A stretch of 35,840 nt of DNA from CAYWNA01 sp964459305 (GCA_964459305.1 CAYWNA010000127.1:1-35840), one strand, 5' to 3'; counted from the first letter of the stretch, positions 7,976 to 17,011 are shown. The notes: generated from the letters alone by a model not told the origin. Program-made: numbers and translations.

Positions 7976-10900
7976 ATGTTTCATCATCGATTGACGATCT
8001 CGGGCATACCGTTATCCAACGTTCTCTTGGGCGTCTACATGGCGACTGTGGCGAACGCAAATGCAGTTGCAGAAGACTGGCCCACGTATCGCCATGACGT
8101 CGCTCGCAGTGGAACCACTACCGAAAGCGTTCGTCCTCCATTGACCGAAAGCTGGGTCTTCAAGGCGGCCCATGCGCCCCGCCCCGCTTGGGGCGATCCC
8201 AATCCCCGTCCGCTCGGCGGTCACGGTTTTCGGGAACTTCGACGGGTCCATTTTGACGATGTGTTCCAGGTGGTCGCGGCCGACGGGGCGGTCTACTTTG
8301 GCTCCTCCACCGACAACAAGGTGTACTGCTTGGATGGCTCCACCGGCGAGGTTCGCTGGACGAAGATCACCGGCGGCCCGATCCGCCTGGCCCCGACCGT
8401 CGCGAGTGGCCGTGTTTTCTTCGGATCCGATGACGGTCATGTGTACTGCCTCGATGCCCGTGACGGATCGGTCCTCTGGACGTTCCGCGCGGCGCCGGAA
8501 GATCGCCGTGTGTTGGGTCACGGCAAGATGATCTCGCTGTGGCCGGTGCGAACCGGCGTGTTGGTCGACGAAGGAGTGGCCTATTTCGGTGCAGGCATTT
8601 TCCCGGCCGAAGGCGTTTTTCTCTACGCCGTGGAAGCCCACGAGGGGCGCGAGATCTGGCGAAACGATGCCTGCGGCGAAGAACCCCAGAGCCGCATTTC
8701 GCCGCAGGGCTACCTGCTGGCCTCGAAAACCACGATCCACGCTCCCATGGGACGTGTCTCGCCCGCCGCGTTCGACCGCAGCAGCGGGCGTCTCTTGCAC
8801 GAAACGTACTTCGGCCACCGCGTCGGTGGAACCTACGCCCTGCTGGCCGGCGAGGAGATCTACACCGGCACGGAAGAAATCGTCGCTTACGACCGCAAAA
8901 CGCGAGCCAAGATCGCCACCTTCGCCGGGCACAAGATGGTCGTGACGGATCAAGTGATCTATCTGGCCGGCGACGGGCAACTGGTCGCCCAAGACCGCAA
9001 GGCCAAGTCGCACAAATGGAAGACTGCCAGTGAGTGCAACCAGTCGCTGATCCTGGCTGGTGACATCCTGTTCGCCGGCGGGACCGAGAAGGTCGTTGCC
9101 GTCGAAGCCGACTCGGGGCGCGTGTTGTGGACCGGTGCCGTCGAAGGAAGTGTCAAAGGACTGGCCGTTGCCGCAGGCCGGCTGCTGGTCAGTACGGACA
9201 AGGGAATCACCTATTGCTTTGGCCCCCAGGGGACGGCGCAACATGGCTTGGTCACGATGGCCGTCAACGAGGGACCCTACTCGGAATCCCCACTGGGGCC
9301 GATGTTCAAACAGGCGGCCGAGACGATCCTCAAGGAAACACAAGTGAAGCGGGGCTATTGCCTCGTGATCGGCTGCCGGACCGGTCAGCTTGCCTTGGAG
9401 CTAGCCAAGCGATCTGACCTGATGATCTACGTCGTGGACTCTGATGCGGAGAGAGTGGCCGCCGCGCGAAAGGCCCTGGATGCAGCCGGCGTGTACGGTG
9501 CCCGGGTTTGTGTCGGCCGATGGCCGCTGGAGAAGGTCCCGTATGCCGACTACTTCGCCAACCTGATTGTCTCCGAATCGGCCATGGTCACCGGCGAATT
9601 GCCCCTCAACTCTGCCGAAATGTTCCGCATGCTCAAACCCGTGGGAGGCACGGCCATGCTCGGGCAACCTTCGGAGCCGGCCGTCGGCATCAAGCGACTG
9701 GACCAAGCGGCTCTCCGCCGGTGGATCGAACCGTCCAGGCTGAAAGGCGGCTCTTCCGAATCCGACAGTTGGAGTACAGGCTTCAGCCTGCCGGGTTCGC
9801 AGGCTAAAGCCTGTACTCCAGCGGGCAACTGGATGACGGTTACCCGCGGTCCGTTGCCTGGAGCCGGCAGTTGGACTCATCAATACGCCGACCCCGGCAA
9901 CACCGCTTGTGGCAACGACCAACTCGTGAAATGCCCGCTCGGTGTGTTGTGGTTCGGCAACCCCGGCCCGAAAGATGCGCCCGAGCGGCACCTGCGCACG
10001 GCCGCCCCGCTTTCGATCGACGGGCGGTTGTTCGTTCAGGGCGAGGACACGATCACCGCTTACGATGCCTACAACGGACTGAAGCTGTGGCAACGCAACA
10101 TCCCTGGTGCGGCCCGCGACAACGTATCCCACAACGCAGGTAACGTGGCGCTGAATCACGACGGGCTGTTCGTGGCGACCGGCGAGCGATGCTTGCGACT
10201 GGATCCCGCCACTGGCCAGACAAGAAACGAGTACAAGCTGCCCGTCGTGGAGGATGGCAAGCCTCACACGTGGGGCTACGTGGCGTGCACAGGCGAGTTG
10301 CTCTACGGCAGCCGAGTGGCCGATGCATCGAGCACGCGACAGGCCGACTGGCCGCGCGGGCCGAGTTTCAACGACCGGAAATGGGATGATGCGTTGTCCC
10401 AGGCCGACGCGCTGTTCGCGCTGCACATCGAAACCGGAACACCACGCTGGGTCCACCGCGACAAGCCATTCCCACAGAACTCCATTTCCATCGGCGACGG
10501 GACCGTTTTTTTCGTTTCCCCAGACGCGACACCCGAGGGACGCCGAGAGGCGATTGACGAGCGACGCCGAATAATCGAATCGCTACCCGAGGCGGAGCGA
10601 GCCAAGGCAGAGAAGACGATCGCTCTCGAAGTGGGTCGGGTCGTCGCTCTGGATGCCAAGACGGGTCAGATGCAGTGGCAGAAGCCGCTTGATCTGTCCG
10701 GGTGCGGCGGCGAAGCACACGGTCGGATCAACTGGACGCGCATGGCGGCAAAGTTGGCGACGATGTACCACGACGGGGTGCTGGTGATCTTTGGCGTCTA
10801 CTTGGACGGCCACCACTGGGCGGACTTTTTCTCCGGCCGGTTTGCAGCCCGGTGGATTACCGCGTTGCGGGGCGGCGACGGAAAAACCCTCTGGTCACAG

Positions 10901-11911
10901 CCGGTGGGTTTCCGCGTCCGCCCGCTGATCATCGGCGACACGTTGTACGCCGAGCCGTGGCAGCTCGACTTGCTTACCGGCGAGCCAAAGACGCGGACCC
11001 ACCCCATCACCGGCCAACCGTGTCTCTGGCAGTTCGCCCGGCCCGGTCACCACTGTGGATGCCCCAGCGCATCGTTGCACTGCCTGTTTTTCCGTTCTTT
11101 CACGCTTGGGTACTATGACCTCTTGGGCGACTTTGGCACGATTCACTTCGGCGGCCAGCGCCCGGGATGCTGGATCAATGCGATTCCTGCCGGCGGGTTG
11201 GCCATGGTACCCGAAGCGAGTGCCGGTTGCACGTGCACCTTCCCTAATGCATGCACGGTCGTATTCCAGCCGACCGGCACCAACAAGGCGTGGGGAATGT
11301 ACAGCGCACCGGGCCCGGTCACGCCGGTACAGCGTCTGGCACTGAACCTGGGCATGGCCGGCGATCGTAACGATGCGGCCGGCAACCTGTGGTTGGGGTA
11401 CCCACGGCCGTATGGCAATCCACCCCCCGGCTACCCCCAGCCCGGCGGCGCGCTGGTGCTTCGATTCGATCTGCAGACCGAATTCTATCCGGGCGGCCGC
11501 TTCGACCGGCGCAACTCGACCTACACAAACGTTACTGGCACTGACGACCCCTGGCTGCTGACTTCCGCCGCATACGGCCTACGAAAACTGGTGGTGCCGC
11601 TTCGCGGCAAAGACGACCGCGCGGCGTCCTACCGCGTTCGGCTGGCGTTTGCCGCTCCAGCCGATGACAAGACGGGCCAGCGCGAGTTCGACATCAGACT
11701 CCAGGACAAACTCGTCGAGGAAGGCTTCGACATCGCACGAGCTGCCGGTGGCGAAGACCGAACGGTCTACAAGGAGTTCTCTGGTATCGAAGTCCGCGAC
11801 AAGCTTGCCCTCGAACTCGTCGCCAGGACCCCGCAACCGTCGGAGGATCACTGGCCCATCCTCCAGGCAATCGAAATCGTCCGCCACGACACCACTACGC
11901 CAAGCGAGTAG
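7976..11911 (+). CDS. Secreted PQQ-type beta-propeller / methyltransferase-fold / PQQ-type beta-propeller fusion
   Basis: A 1311-residue exported protein. ATG 7976 is preferred because AGGAG ends four bases before it; an ATG at 7961 would give five more residues. After a signal peptide ending near VANANA come propeller repeats typical of PQQ-like domains (VYCLDGSTGEVRW, VYCLDARDGSVLW, VVAVEADSGRVLW) to about residue 425. A class I SAM-methyltransferase-like Rossmann domain follows (YCLVIGCRTGQLALELAK near residue 461, then YVVDSD and MLKPVGGTAML). A second propeller set runs from about residue 630 (ITAYDAYNGLKLW, VVALDAKTGQMQW), and a beta-rich domain ends the protein. The acidic residue in the motif I region (GCRTG) is not the usual one, so methyl transfer is uncertain. 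An exported methyltransferase would have no SAM supply, so this domain may be structural. A palindromic repeat lies inside the linker at 9771-9819. Confidence 0.85.
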   Translation: MFHHRLTISGIPLSNVLLGVYMATVANANAVAEDWPTYRHDVARSGTTTESVRPPLTESWVFKAAHAPRPAWGDPNPRPLGGHGFRELRRVHFDDVFQVVAADGAVYFGSSTDNKVYCLDGSTGEVRWTKITGGPIRLAPTVASGRVFFGSDDGHVYCLDARDGSVLWTFRAAPEDRRVLGHGKMISLWPVRTGVLVDEGVAYFGAGIFPAEGVFLYAVEAHEGREIWRNDACGEEPQSRISPQGYLLASKTTIHAPMGRVSPAAFDRSSGRLLHETYFGHRVGGTYALLAGEEIYTGTEEIVAYDRKTRAKIATFAGHKMVVTDQVIYLAGDGQLVAQDRKAKSHKWKTASECNQSLILAGDILFAGGTEKVVAVEADSGRVLWTGAVEGSVKGLAVAAGRLLVSTDKGITYCFGPQGTAQHGLVTMAVNEGPYSESPLGPMFKQAAETILKETQVKRGYCLVIGCRTGQLALELAKRSDLMIYVVDSDAERVAAARKALDAAGVYGARVCVGRWPLEKVPYADYFANLIVSESAMVTGELPLNSAEMFRMLKPVGGTAMLGQPSEPAVGIKRLDQAALRRWIEPSRLKGGSSESDSWSTGFSLPGSQAKACTPAGNWMTVTRGPLPGAGSWTHQYADPGNTACGNDQLVKCPLGVLWFGNPGPKDAPERHLRTAAPLSIDGRLFVQGEDTITAYDAYNGLKLWQRNIPGAARDNVSHNAGNVALNHDGLFVATGERCLRLDPATGQTRNEYKLPVVEDGKPHTWGYVACTGELLYGSRVADASSTRQADWPRGPSFNDRKWDDALSQADALFALHIETGTPRWVHRDKPFPQNSISIGDGTVFFVSPDATPEGRREAIDERRRIIESLPEAERAKAEKTIALEVGRVVALDAKTGQMQWQKPLDLSGCGGEAHGRINWTRMAAKLATMYHDGVLVIFGVYLDGHHWADFFSGRFAARWITALRGGDGKTLWSQPVGFRVRPLIIGDTLYAEPWQLDLLTGEPKTRTHPITGQPCLWQFARPGHHCGCPSASLHCLFFRSFTLGYYDLLGDFGTIHFGGQRPGCWINAIPAGGLAMVPEASAGCTCTFPNACTVVFQPTGTNKAWGMYSAPGPVTPVQRLALNLGMAGDRNDAAGNLWLGYPRPYGNPPPGYPQPGGALVLRFDLQTEFYPGGRFDRRNSTYTNVTGTDDPWLLTSAAYGLRKLVVPLRGKDDRAASYRVRLAFAAPADDKTGQREFDIRLQDKLVEEGFDIARAAGGEDRTVYKEFSGIEVRDKLALELVARTPQPSEDHWPILQAIEIVRHDTTTPSE
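9771..9819. repeat. Palindromic repeat embedded in frame in a coding sequence
   Basis: Two 20-base arms, 9771-9790 and 9800-9819, are reverse complements with one mismatch and are separated by a 9-base loop. Each arm carries GGCTtcAGCC-like inner symmetry and ends in GTACTCC/GGAGTAC. The insert falls between the methyltransferase-like domain and the second propeller and keeps the frame open, adding about 16 linker residues. Its form suits a REP/MITE-like element. Confidence 0.8.
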
Positions 11912-11918
11912 AACGCAT

Positions 11919-11962
11919 AGCTTAGCAGCTAAGCTCCCGTTCCGGCGGGCTGAGCCCGTCGG
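11919..11962. repeat. Two tandem hairpins between genes (REP-like or terminator)
   Basis: The first hairpin has 7-base arms at 11919-11925 and 11929-11935 with a 3-base loop. The second has nine base pairs, 11942-11950 with 11954-11962, including one G-U pair, and a 3-base loop. No T-run follows, so a classical intrinsic terminator is not shown. They lie seven bases after the stop of the propeller fusion and could slow RNA decay or end transcription. The remaining 121 bases before 12084 show nothing clear. Confidence 0.55.
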
Positions 11963-12083
11963 GGACACTGAACGAATTCGCCCGAACGCGACAGTGTGAT
12001 TCGACGCTTCTAACTGGACTCGGATCCCGTAGGCAGCATATCATGTATGACATTGGCGGGAGGGCCCCTGGGAGAACGGGATC

Positions 12084-14477
12084 ATGATTGTGCGATGGCG
12101 TCCGTGGATTTGTTTGGGAATGTTTGCCACGGCGGGACTGGCCGCCGACATGGCGATGGCAGCTCCACTCGCTGCCGAACTGCAGGCCATGATCGAAGCC
12201 GACTGGTCAGCGCAGGAACGCAGATTGGGCCGGACCTCTGATTCCCCCGAGGCCATTCGTGGCGTGCTGGAGCGGGCGGAGCGACTTCGAGACGATCTGT
12301 TGCAGATGCCGAATCCCCCGGATCTTGGCGTGGAGGCCGACGCTCTGGTGCGGCTACGGCGCGAGGTGAATCGCGTCGAATCGCTCGATGTCACCGCCCG
12401 GCTGGCCCTGTATCGCGAGGTCCGGTCCGCGGCGCGGAACATGGCCCTAAAGAATCCGTTGCTTGCCGCTACACGGATTGTGTTCTTGAAACGCCGCCGT
12501 TTTGTGTTCCAGATGCTTCATGAGTTCGTGGGGTATTACTACAACTACGTTGGCATAGCAGGCGGGGGCGTGTACGTGTTGGAGGAGCCGGGTCGGTCTC
12601 TGAAAGTGCGTGATTTGACTGACGATCGTTTGCCCCGGGGAAACTTCGCGACGTTGGCTCTGTCGTCCGACGCGCGCACGATTTATTTCGCCTTTGCCGA
12701 AGTGGCGGATCGCAGCGATGCCCGGCCGGCGGGCGACTGGACGCTCTTGAAACCTGCGGCTTCGGTGCCCGCGGGCCTGAATTACTATTCGCCCGAGCGA
12801 TGCACGTTCCACATTTTCGCGGTGAACTCCGATGGTGGAGACCTTCGCCAACTGACCCATGGCCCGAATGACGACTTCGACCCTTGCCCCTTGCCCGATG
12901 GCGAGGTTGTCTTCCTGTCGACCCGGCGAGGCGGGTTTTGTCGTTGCGGCGGCGACTACGAGCCCGTTCCTACTTACACGCTGCATCGCATGGACGAGTC
13001 GGGAGACAATGTGCGGACGCTTTCGCTTCATGAGACGAATGAGTGGAACCCCTCGGCGTTGGCCGACGGACGGCTCGTCTATTCGCGATGGGACTATGTC
13101 GATCGTTCCGCCGCCCACTTCCACGGCCTGTGGGTCAGCAATCCGGACGGTAGCAACCCGCAGGTTCTTTTCGGCAACTATACCAAGGGAATCAGTGCCT
13201 GCTTTCAGCCCCGGTCGATTCCCGGTTCGAACCGGATCGTGTTCGTCGCCGGGGCTCATCATTCACCGATTGGCGGTTCGCTGGTGGTTTTGGATCCGGC
13301 GAGGGTGAAGTTGGACCCGAACACTGGCGAGGACCGCTTTGACTGCCTTGAGACTCTCACGCCCGAAGTATGCTATCCCGAGGCACCCGGCTGGCCCGAC
13401 AGCTTCTTTCACAGTCCCTGGCCACTCTCGGAAAACTACTTCCTGGTGTCATTCAGCTTCGAACCGTTGCCAGGTTGGGGGCCACGAGTCAAGCGAGACG
13501 GCGAATTGGGGCTGTATTACTTCGATCGTTTCGGCAACATGGAATTACTCTTTCGCGAAGAGGGGATTTCCTGCGTGGGTGCGATTCCGTTGGCATCGCG
13601 AGCGGTGCCCCCGGCGATTCCCGACGGATTGGAGCCGGAACTGGGAGACGAGGGCGAGTTCTTTTTGTCCGATGTGAACTGGAGTCTGATGCAATTGCCG
13701 GACGCCCGACCGGTGCGCCAGTTGCGCGTGTTTCAGCTGTTGCCCAAAACAACGCACACCGCCGACCAACCGCCGATTGGATACGCTCGTCAGGCTGGTG
13801 CGCGCATGCTGCTGGGCACGGTGCCGGTCGAGAAGGACGGTTCGGCCTACTTCCGAGTGCCGGCGCGCAAGCCGTTGTACTTCCAGGCAGTCGACGAAGC
13901 GGGTCGAGCGGTGCAGAGTATGCGAAGCATCACTTACCTTCAACCGGGCGAACGTCGCGGCTGCGTGGGATGTCACGAGCGACCGGGTACGCCGCCGCCG
14001 TCTCGAGTAACATTGGCGTCGAAGAGGTCGCCGTCAAAGATCCGACCCGGACCCGATGGTACCCGGCCGTTTAGCTACCCGCGCCTCGTTCAGCCGGTAT
14101 TGGACCGGCATTGCGCCCGATGTCACGACGGAACCGACGGTCTGGGAAAGAGTCCTCTGATCCTGAGCGGCGAGCCGGCAGGCACTTACACTCGGTCGTA
14201 CAATAGCCTGATGCCGTACGTTCGTTGGCACTCCTGGCTGGGTAAAGGCATTCAGACAACTGCCACTCGGCCCGGTGAAACGGGGACGGACGTGAGCCCG
14301 CTAACGAAGATCCTCGACGATGCCAACCACTCGGGCAAAGTGGAACTCTCTTCCGCCGATCGACTGCGGCTCTACGTCTGGCTCGACGGCAATTCGCCGT
14401 TTTACGGCACCTACGACAGGAACGAACAGCGCGCCCAGTTGGCAGGCGAGGCCATACCTTTGCCTGGGCTTCAGTAG
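12084..14477 (+). CDS. Secreted HZS-alpha-like (hydrazine synthase alpha-related) dihaem c-type protein
   Basis: A 797-residue protein with an N-terminal export signal (ICLGMFATAGLAADMAMA). The first third is helical, followed by a seven-bladed TolB/WD-like propeller region (FHIFAVNSDGGDLRQLTHGP, GEVVFLSTRRGGFC, LWVSNPDGSNP). The C-terminal third carries two c-type haem motifs, CVGCH at residues 627-631 and CARCH at 677-681. This architecture matches the HZS-alpha-related proteins that are common in planctomycetes. True hydrazine synthase belongs to anammox bacteria and works with beta and gamma subunits, which are absent here, so hydrazine synthesis is not implied. A role in periplasmic redox chemistry is likely. 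Coding starts at ATG 12084 after a GGGAGAACGGG stretch. It is followed by a lipoprotein and a DUF1559 gene on the same strand. Confidence 0.87.
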   Translation: MIVRWRPWICLGMFATAGLAADMAMAAPLAAELQAMIEADWSAQERRLGRTSDSPEAIRGVLERAERLRDDLLQMPNPPDLGVEADALVRLRREVNRVESLDVTARLALYREVRSAARNMALKNPLLAATRIVFLKRRRFVFQMLHEFVGYYYNYVGIAGGGVYVLEEPGRSLKVRDLTDDRLPRGNFATLALSSDARTIYFAFAEVADRSDARPAGDWTLLKPAASVPAGLNYYSPERCTFHIFAVNSDGGDLRQLTHGPNDDFDPCPLPDGEVVFLSTRRGGFCRCGGDYEPVPTYTLHRMDESGDNVRTLSLHETNEWNPSALADGRLVYSRWDYVDRSAAHFHGLWVSNPDGSNPQVLFGNYTKGISACFQPRSIPGSNRIVFVAGAHHSPIGGSLVVLDPARVKLDPNTGEDRFDCLETLTPEVCYPEAPGWPDSFFHSPWPLSENYFLVSFSFEPLPGWGPRVKRDGELGLYYFDRFGNMELLFREEGISCVGAIPLASRAVPPAIPDGLEPELGDEGEFFLSDVNWSLMQLPDARPVRQLRVFQLLPKTTHTADQPPIGYARQAGARMLLGTVPVEKDGSAYFRVPARKPLYFQAVDEAGRAVQSMRSITYLQPGERRGCVGCHERPGTPPPSRVTLASKRSPSKIRPGPDGTRPFSYPRLVQPVLDRHCARCHDGTDGLGKSPLILSGEPAGTYTRSYNSLMPYVRWHSWLGKGIQTTATRPGETGTDVSPLTKILDDANHSGKVELSSADRLRLYVWLDGNSPFYGTYDRNEQRAQLAGEAIPLPGLQ

Positions 14478-14604
14478 TCACGGCTCAGGCCGCGAGGTCC
14501 GTCCGAGAATTCAGAGTATTGCCTTGGTGTGAATGGGCTGCTACAGTGCGCATAGTGCACATTCCGTGGATCGCCACGACTTTCTACGAATGGAGAATAT
14601 GTCG

Positions 14605-14772
14605 ATGAATCATACTTGGAAGTTCGCGGTGATTCTCCTGCTTGTTTCCTTGCTAGGCATTTCAGCAGGCGGCTGCGGAAGCGACGATCCGGTCGCTCCC
14701 GAGTCGATCGAATCGAACGAACCTCTGCCGAATCCCGCCGAAGAGCCCGTGTTACCTGAAGAAGGGCCATGA
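14605..14772 (+). CDS. Small lipoprotein
   Basis: A 55-residue protein with a Lys-containing start (MNHTWKF), a hydrophobic core (AVILLLVSLLGI) and a lipobox ending SAGGC. The mature part is short, acidic and Pro/Glu-rich (EPLPNPAEEPVLPEEGP). ATG 14605 is chosen because GGAG lies nine bases upstream; ATG 14599 would leave only three bases. By family knowledge, planctomycetes often place such a tiny lipoprotein next to a DUF1559 gene, as here (109 bp upstream). Its function is unknown. Confidence 0.72.
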   Translation: MNHTWKFAVILLLVSLLGISAGGCGSDDPVAPESIESNEPLPNPAEEPVLPEEGP

Positions 14773-14880
14773 TTTCCTGCGAACAGAGCCAGCAGGGGGC
14801 TTGGCGAACGAGGGCGCTGATTGCCAAGCCGCGCAAGGGGCCGCCAGGGAATCGTGTGACGTCTTAGAAGGAGGCAAGTC

Positions 14881-15810
14881 ATGCCGGTGTCATTCGCAAC
14901 GCACCATCGAAAACGGGCGTTCACGTTGGTTGAACTGCTGGTGGTGATCGCCATTATCGGCATCTTGGTCGCCTTGCTTTTGCCCGCCATACAAGCAGCC
15001 CGCGAGGCAGCTCGGCGCATGCAATGCACGAACCACTTGAAACAGATCGGCCTTGCGATCCACAACTACCATGACACGTACGGAAGTTATCCCTATGGCG
15101 TCAACGCCGCTTGGGGCCAATCCTGGACGACGCATGTTCTCGGACACATCGAGCAGACACACCTTGCTGAGATCGTCCCCTGGACCGACAGCGGCTGGTG
15201 GGGAGGAACCGACGCGAATAGCCTAGCTTTCATACAACTAGCTCGTGCACAAATTCCCACGTTCCGATGTCCGTCGCAGCCAGGACCGAAAACGGGCGAT
15301 GTCAATGGCCTGTCGGGGCGGTTCATCACGAATTACCTCGGCAACGCCGGCGGCAACGCAAGATATGACAACATCCGAAGCAGCGGCATGGATAGGTCCA
15401 ATGGAATTTTTCTGGCGTGCAGGTTCAACGTAAGCAACACACGGGATCCTCTTGCCATGCGCGACGTGACCGACGGGACGTCCACCACGCTTCTTCTCGG
15501 CGAATCCGTTCATCTGCTCGATGCGTCGAAAGGCTGCAGCATCTGCGACCGCTTCTCCTTCTACCACATGAACTTTGACAGCGGCAACGGCGGCGATTTC
15601 TCCGAGGTGTTGGGGTCGACCTACTACAGAATCAACACGGATGCAGTCAGCAATCATGAGCGGGAGTGTGCCTTTAGCAGTATGCATCCGGGCGGCTGCA
15701 ACGGCGTTCTCGCGGACGGTTCAACGCGTTTCTTCGCGGAAGCGATTGACATCAATATCTGGCGAGGGCTTGGCTCCAGGGATCGAGGCGAGGCCCTCGG
15801 GAAATTCTGA
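14881..15810 (+). CDS. DUF1559 protein with type II pseudopilin-like N-terminus and H-X9-DG tail
   Basis: A 309-residue protein preceded by a strong ribosome site (AGAAGGAGG, about six bases from the ATG). The N-terminus is a prepilin-type cleavage/methylation signal (KRAFTLVELLVVIAIIGILV) with Ala instead of the usual Gly just before the Phe. Next comes the family-typical stretch LLPAIQAAREAARRMQC and NHLKQIGLAIHNYHDTYGSYP. The C-terminus has the H-X9-DG motif: His in SSMHPGG, nine residues, then ADG. DUF1559 proteins are hugely expanded in planctomycetes; their role is not established, but a pseudopilin-like or surface location is likely. The length and all landmarks are normal. The small lipoprotein upstream is the probable operon partner. 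Confidence 0.95.
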   Translation: MPVSFATHHRKRAFTLVELLVVIAIIGILVALLLPAIQAAREAARRMQCTNHLKQIGLAIHNYHDTYGSYPYGVNAAWGQSWTTHVLGHIEQTHLAEIVPWTDSGWWGGTDANSLAFIQLARAQIPTFRCPSQPGPKTGDVNGLSGRFITNYLGNAGGNARYDNIRSSGMDRSNGIFLACRFNVSNTRDPLAMRDVTDGTSTTLLLGESVHLLDASKGCSICDRFSFYHMNFDSGNGGDFSEVLGSTYYRINTDAVSNHERECAFSSMHPGGCNGVLADGSTRFFAEAIDINIWRGLGSRDRGEALGKF

Positions 15811-15855
15811 GCCGATCGTGGGCCGGTGCGCGGACGCCTTGTTTGCCCTCCAAAC

Positions 15856-16038
15856 TCACTGCCGACCGCCACCACGACCGCCGAAGCCTTGACCTCCTCG
15901 TCCGTTGCCGCGTCCCCCGCCGCGGCCGCGAGCGGTAGACTGCTGGTTGCCCCCAAAGCCTTGGCCTTGGTTGGGGCCGCACTGTCCGCCACGCTGCATG
16001 CCGTTGGACCCCATTCCTTGCTGACCGTTCGTTGCCAT
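15856..16038 (-). CDS. Possible Gly/Gln-rich mini-protein (doubtful)
   Basis: A 60-residue frame starting MATNGQQGMGSNGMQRGG and ending in Gly/Arg-rich repeats (RGRGGGRGNGRGGQGFGGRG). Composition is ordered, with Met/Gln/Gly spacing and then RGG-like boxes, which is unusual for noise, but there is no good ribosome site and GC-rich DNA easily yields Gly/Arg frames. The opposite strand is also open. No known family is recognised. The gap between the DUF1559 gene and the methyltransferase (15811-16125) otherwise holds only a small hairpin at 16105-16124. Confidence 0.35.
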   Translation of the reverse strand: MATNGQQGMGSNGMQRGGQCGPNQGQGFGGNQQSTARGRGGGRGNGRGGQGFGGRGGGRQ

Positions 16039-16125
16039 CAGGCGGATCACGCCATCGCGGCCTGAATTCTTGCAAATTCAGCAGTTTGCCAGACGGAGTT
16101 GCCACACACGCCGAGTCCCGTGTGG

Positions 16126-16719
16126 TTAGCTGGCTTGCTTCTCCCACGAGTAGACCCGAGTCGGGGGGATATTCAGAAATTCGACTTCGGTCTGCCCCGG
16201 TCCGAACAAAGGACGGCAGAGAGACTCAACACGGTTGTGAAACTGGTAGGCTACGAAACGCCCGCCCGGGGCCAACACCGATGAGATCGTCGCGAGAATT
16301 CGGGATGCGGAGGAGCGGCTCATCTTGGAGAAGGGAATCCCTGAAACTACCGCGTCCGGGGCATCTAGACCATGCAACGAAAGCGTTACCACTAACTCGT
16401 CGGCGCTGCCGTTGTGGGCAATGAGACGAGGATCGTCGATGCGATCGAGGGAGGCATGAAACAGGGGATTGACCTCGATGCTTAACAGCTTGGCGTGCGG
16501 GGGCATGGCGCGCAATATCGCTCGCGTCGTGCCACCGGTGCCGGAGCCGAGTTCGACGATTGTCTCGGCGGACCGGATACCTGCCACTTCCACGACGCGA
16601 CGCTCCAGGAAGCGAGAGCTGGGTACAATGGACGCCACCTGCTTGGGATTCTTCAGAAACTCCTGAAAAAACACGATCCGATTACGTGGACGCGGACGCA
16701 AACGCTTAAGCTTCAGCAT
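16126..16719 (-). CDS. SAM-dependent methyltransferase, PmtA/phospholipid N-methyltransferase-like
   Basis: A 197-residue cytoplasmic or membrane-associated enzyme. Start 16719 is chosen because GGAG lies eight bases upstream and family similarity begins there (FFQEFLKNPKQVASIVPSS); an earlier in-frame start at 16962 adds residues with no family character. Motif I is VELGSGTGGTTRAIL; LLSIEVNP follows, then DAVVSGIPFSKM and VLAPGGRFVAYQF, and the C-terminus has the NIPPTRVY ending seen in PmtA-type enzymes. By family knowledge these methylate phosphatidylethanolamine or act on quinone/rRNA-like substrates. The short Lys/Arg-rich N-terminus (MLKLKRLRPRPRNR) suits membrane contact. It stands alone on the minus strand. 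A hairpin at 16105-16124 just beyond the stop may end transcription. Confidence 0.8.
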   Translation of the reverse strand: MLKLKRLRPRPRNRIVFFQEFLKNPKQVASIVPSSRFLERRVVEVAGIRSAETIVELGSGTGGTTRAILRAMPPHAKLLSIEVNPLFHASLDRIDDPRLIAHNGSADELVVTLSLHGLDAPDAVVSGIPFSKMSRSSASRILATISSVLAPGGRFVAYQFHNRVESLCRPLFGPGQTEVEFLNIPPTRVYSWEKQAS

Positions 16720-17011
16720 TGAGCGAACTCCAACGAAAACATCAGGTACCCAGCTTGCCACGATTCTGAAGCATGTTGTCCGATTTGTCAAACATGGGTA
16801 ACCGGTCGTCGTCCGAACCGCATCTCTAGTCACTACATACGTAATCAGCCCGCGCGATCGGCGGGAGTGAATGTCATTAGGGCACTTGACACGTGGCTCG
16901 TCATTTTGTGCGATGCACGGCAGGATGTTGCCGTGTGGTGGCGACGGACGTCTGTTTGGCACCAGCCGATCGTTCGACTAGCTGAGCTCGGCGTCCAACG
17001 CTCACAAGGCT

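Noticed and set aside
16886..16914. TTGACA at 16886 as a promoter of the gene at 17081
   Set aside because: The hexamer 17 bases downstream (TGCGAT) is a poor -10 box, and the distance to the start is long.
16720..16962. N-terminal extension of the PmtA-like methyltransferase to 16962
   Set aside because: The extra 81 residues have no family character, and a GGAG ribosome site with good spacing supports the start at 16719.
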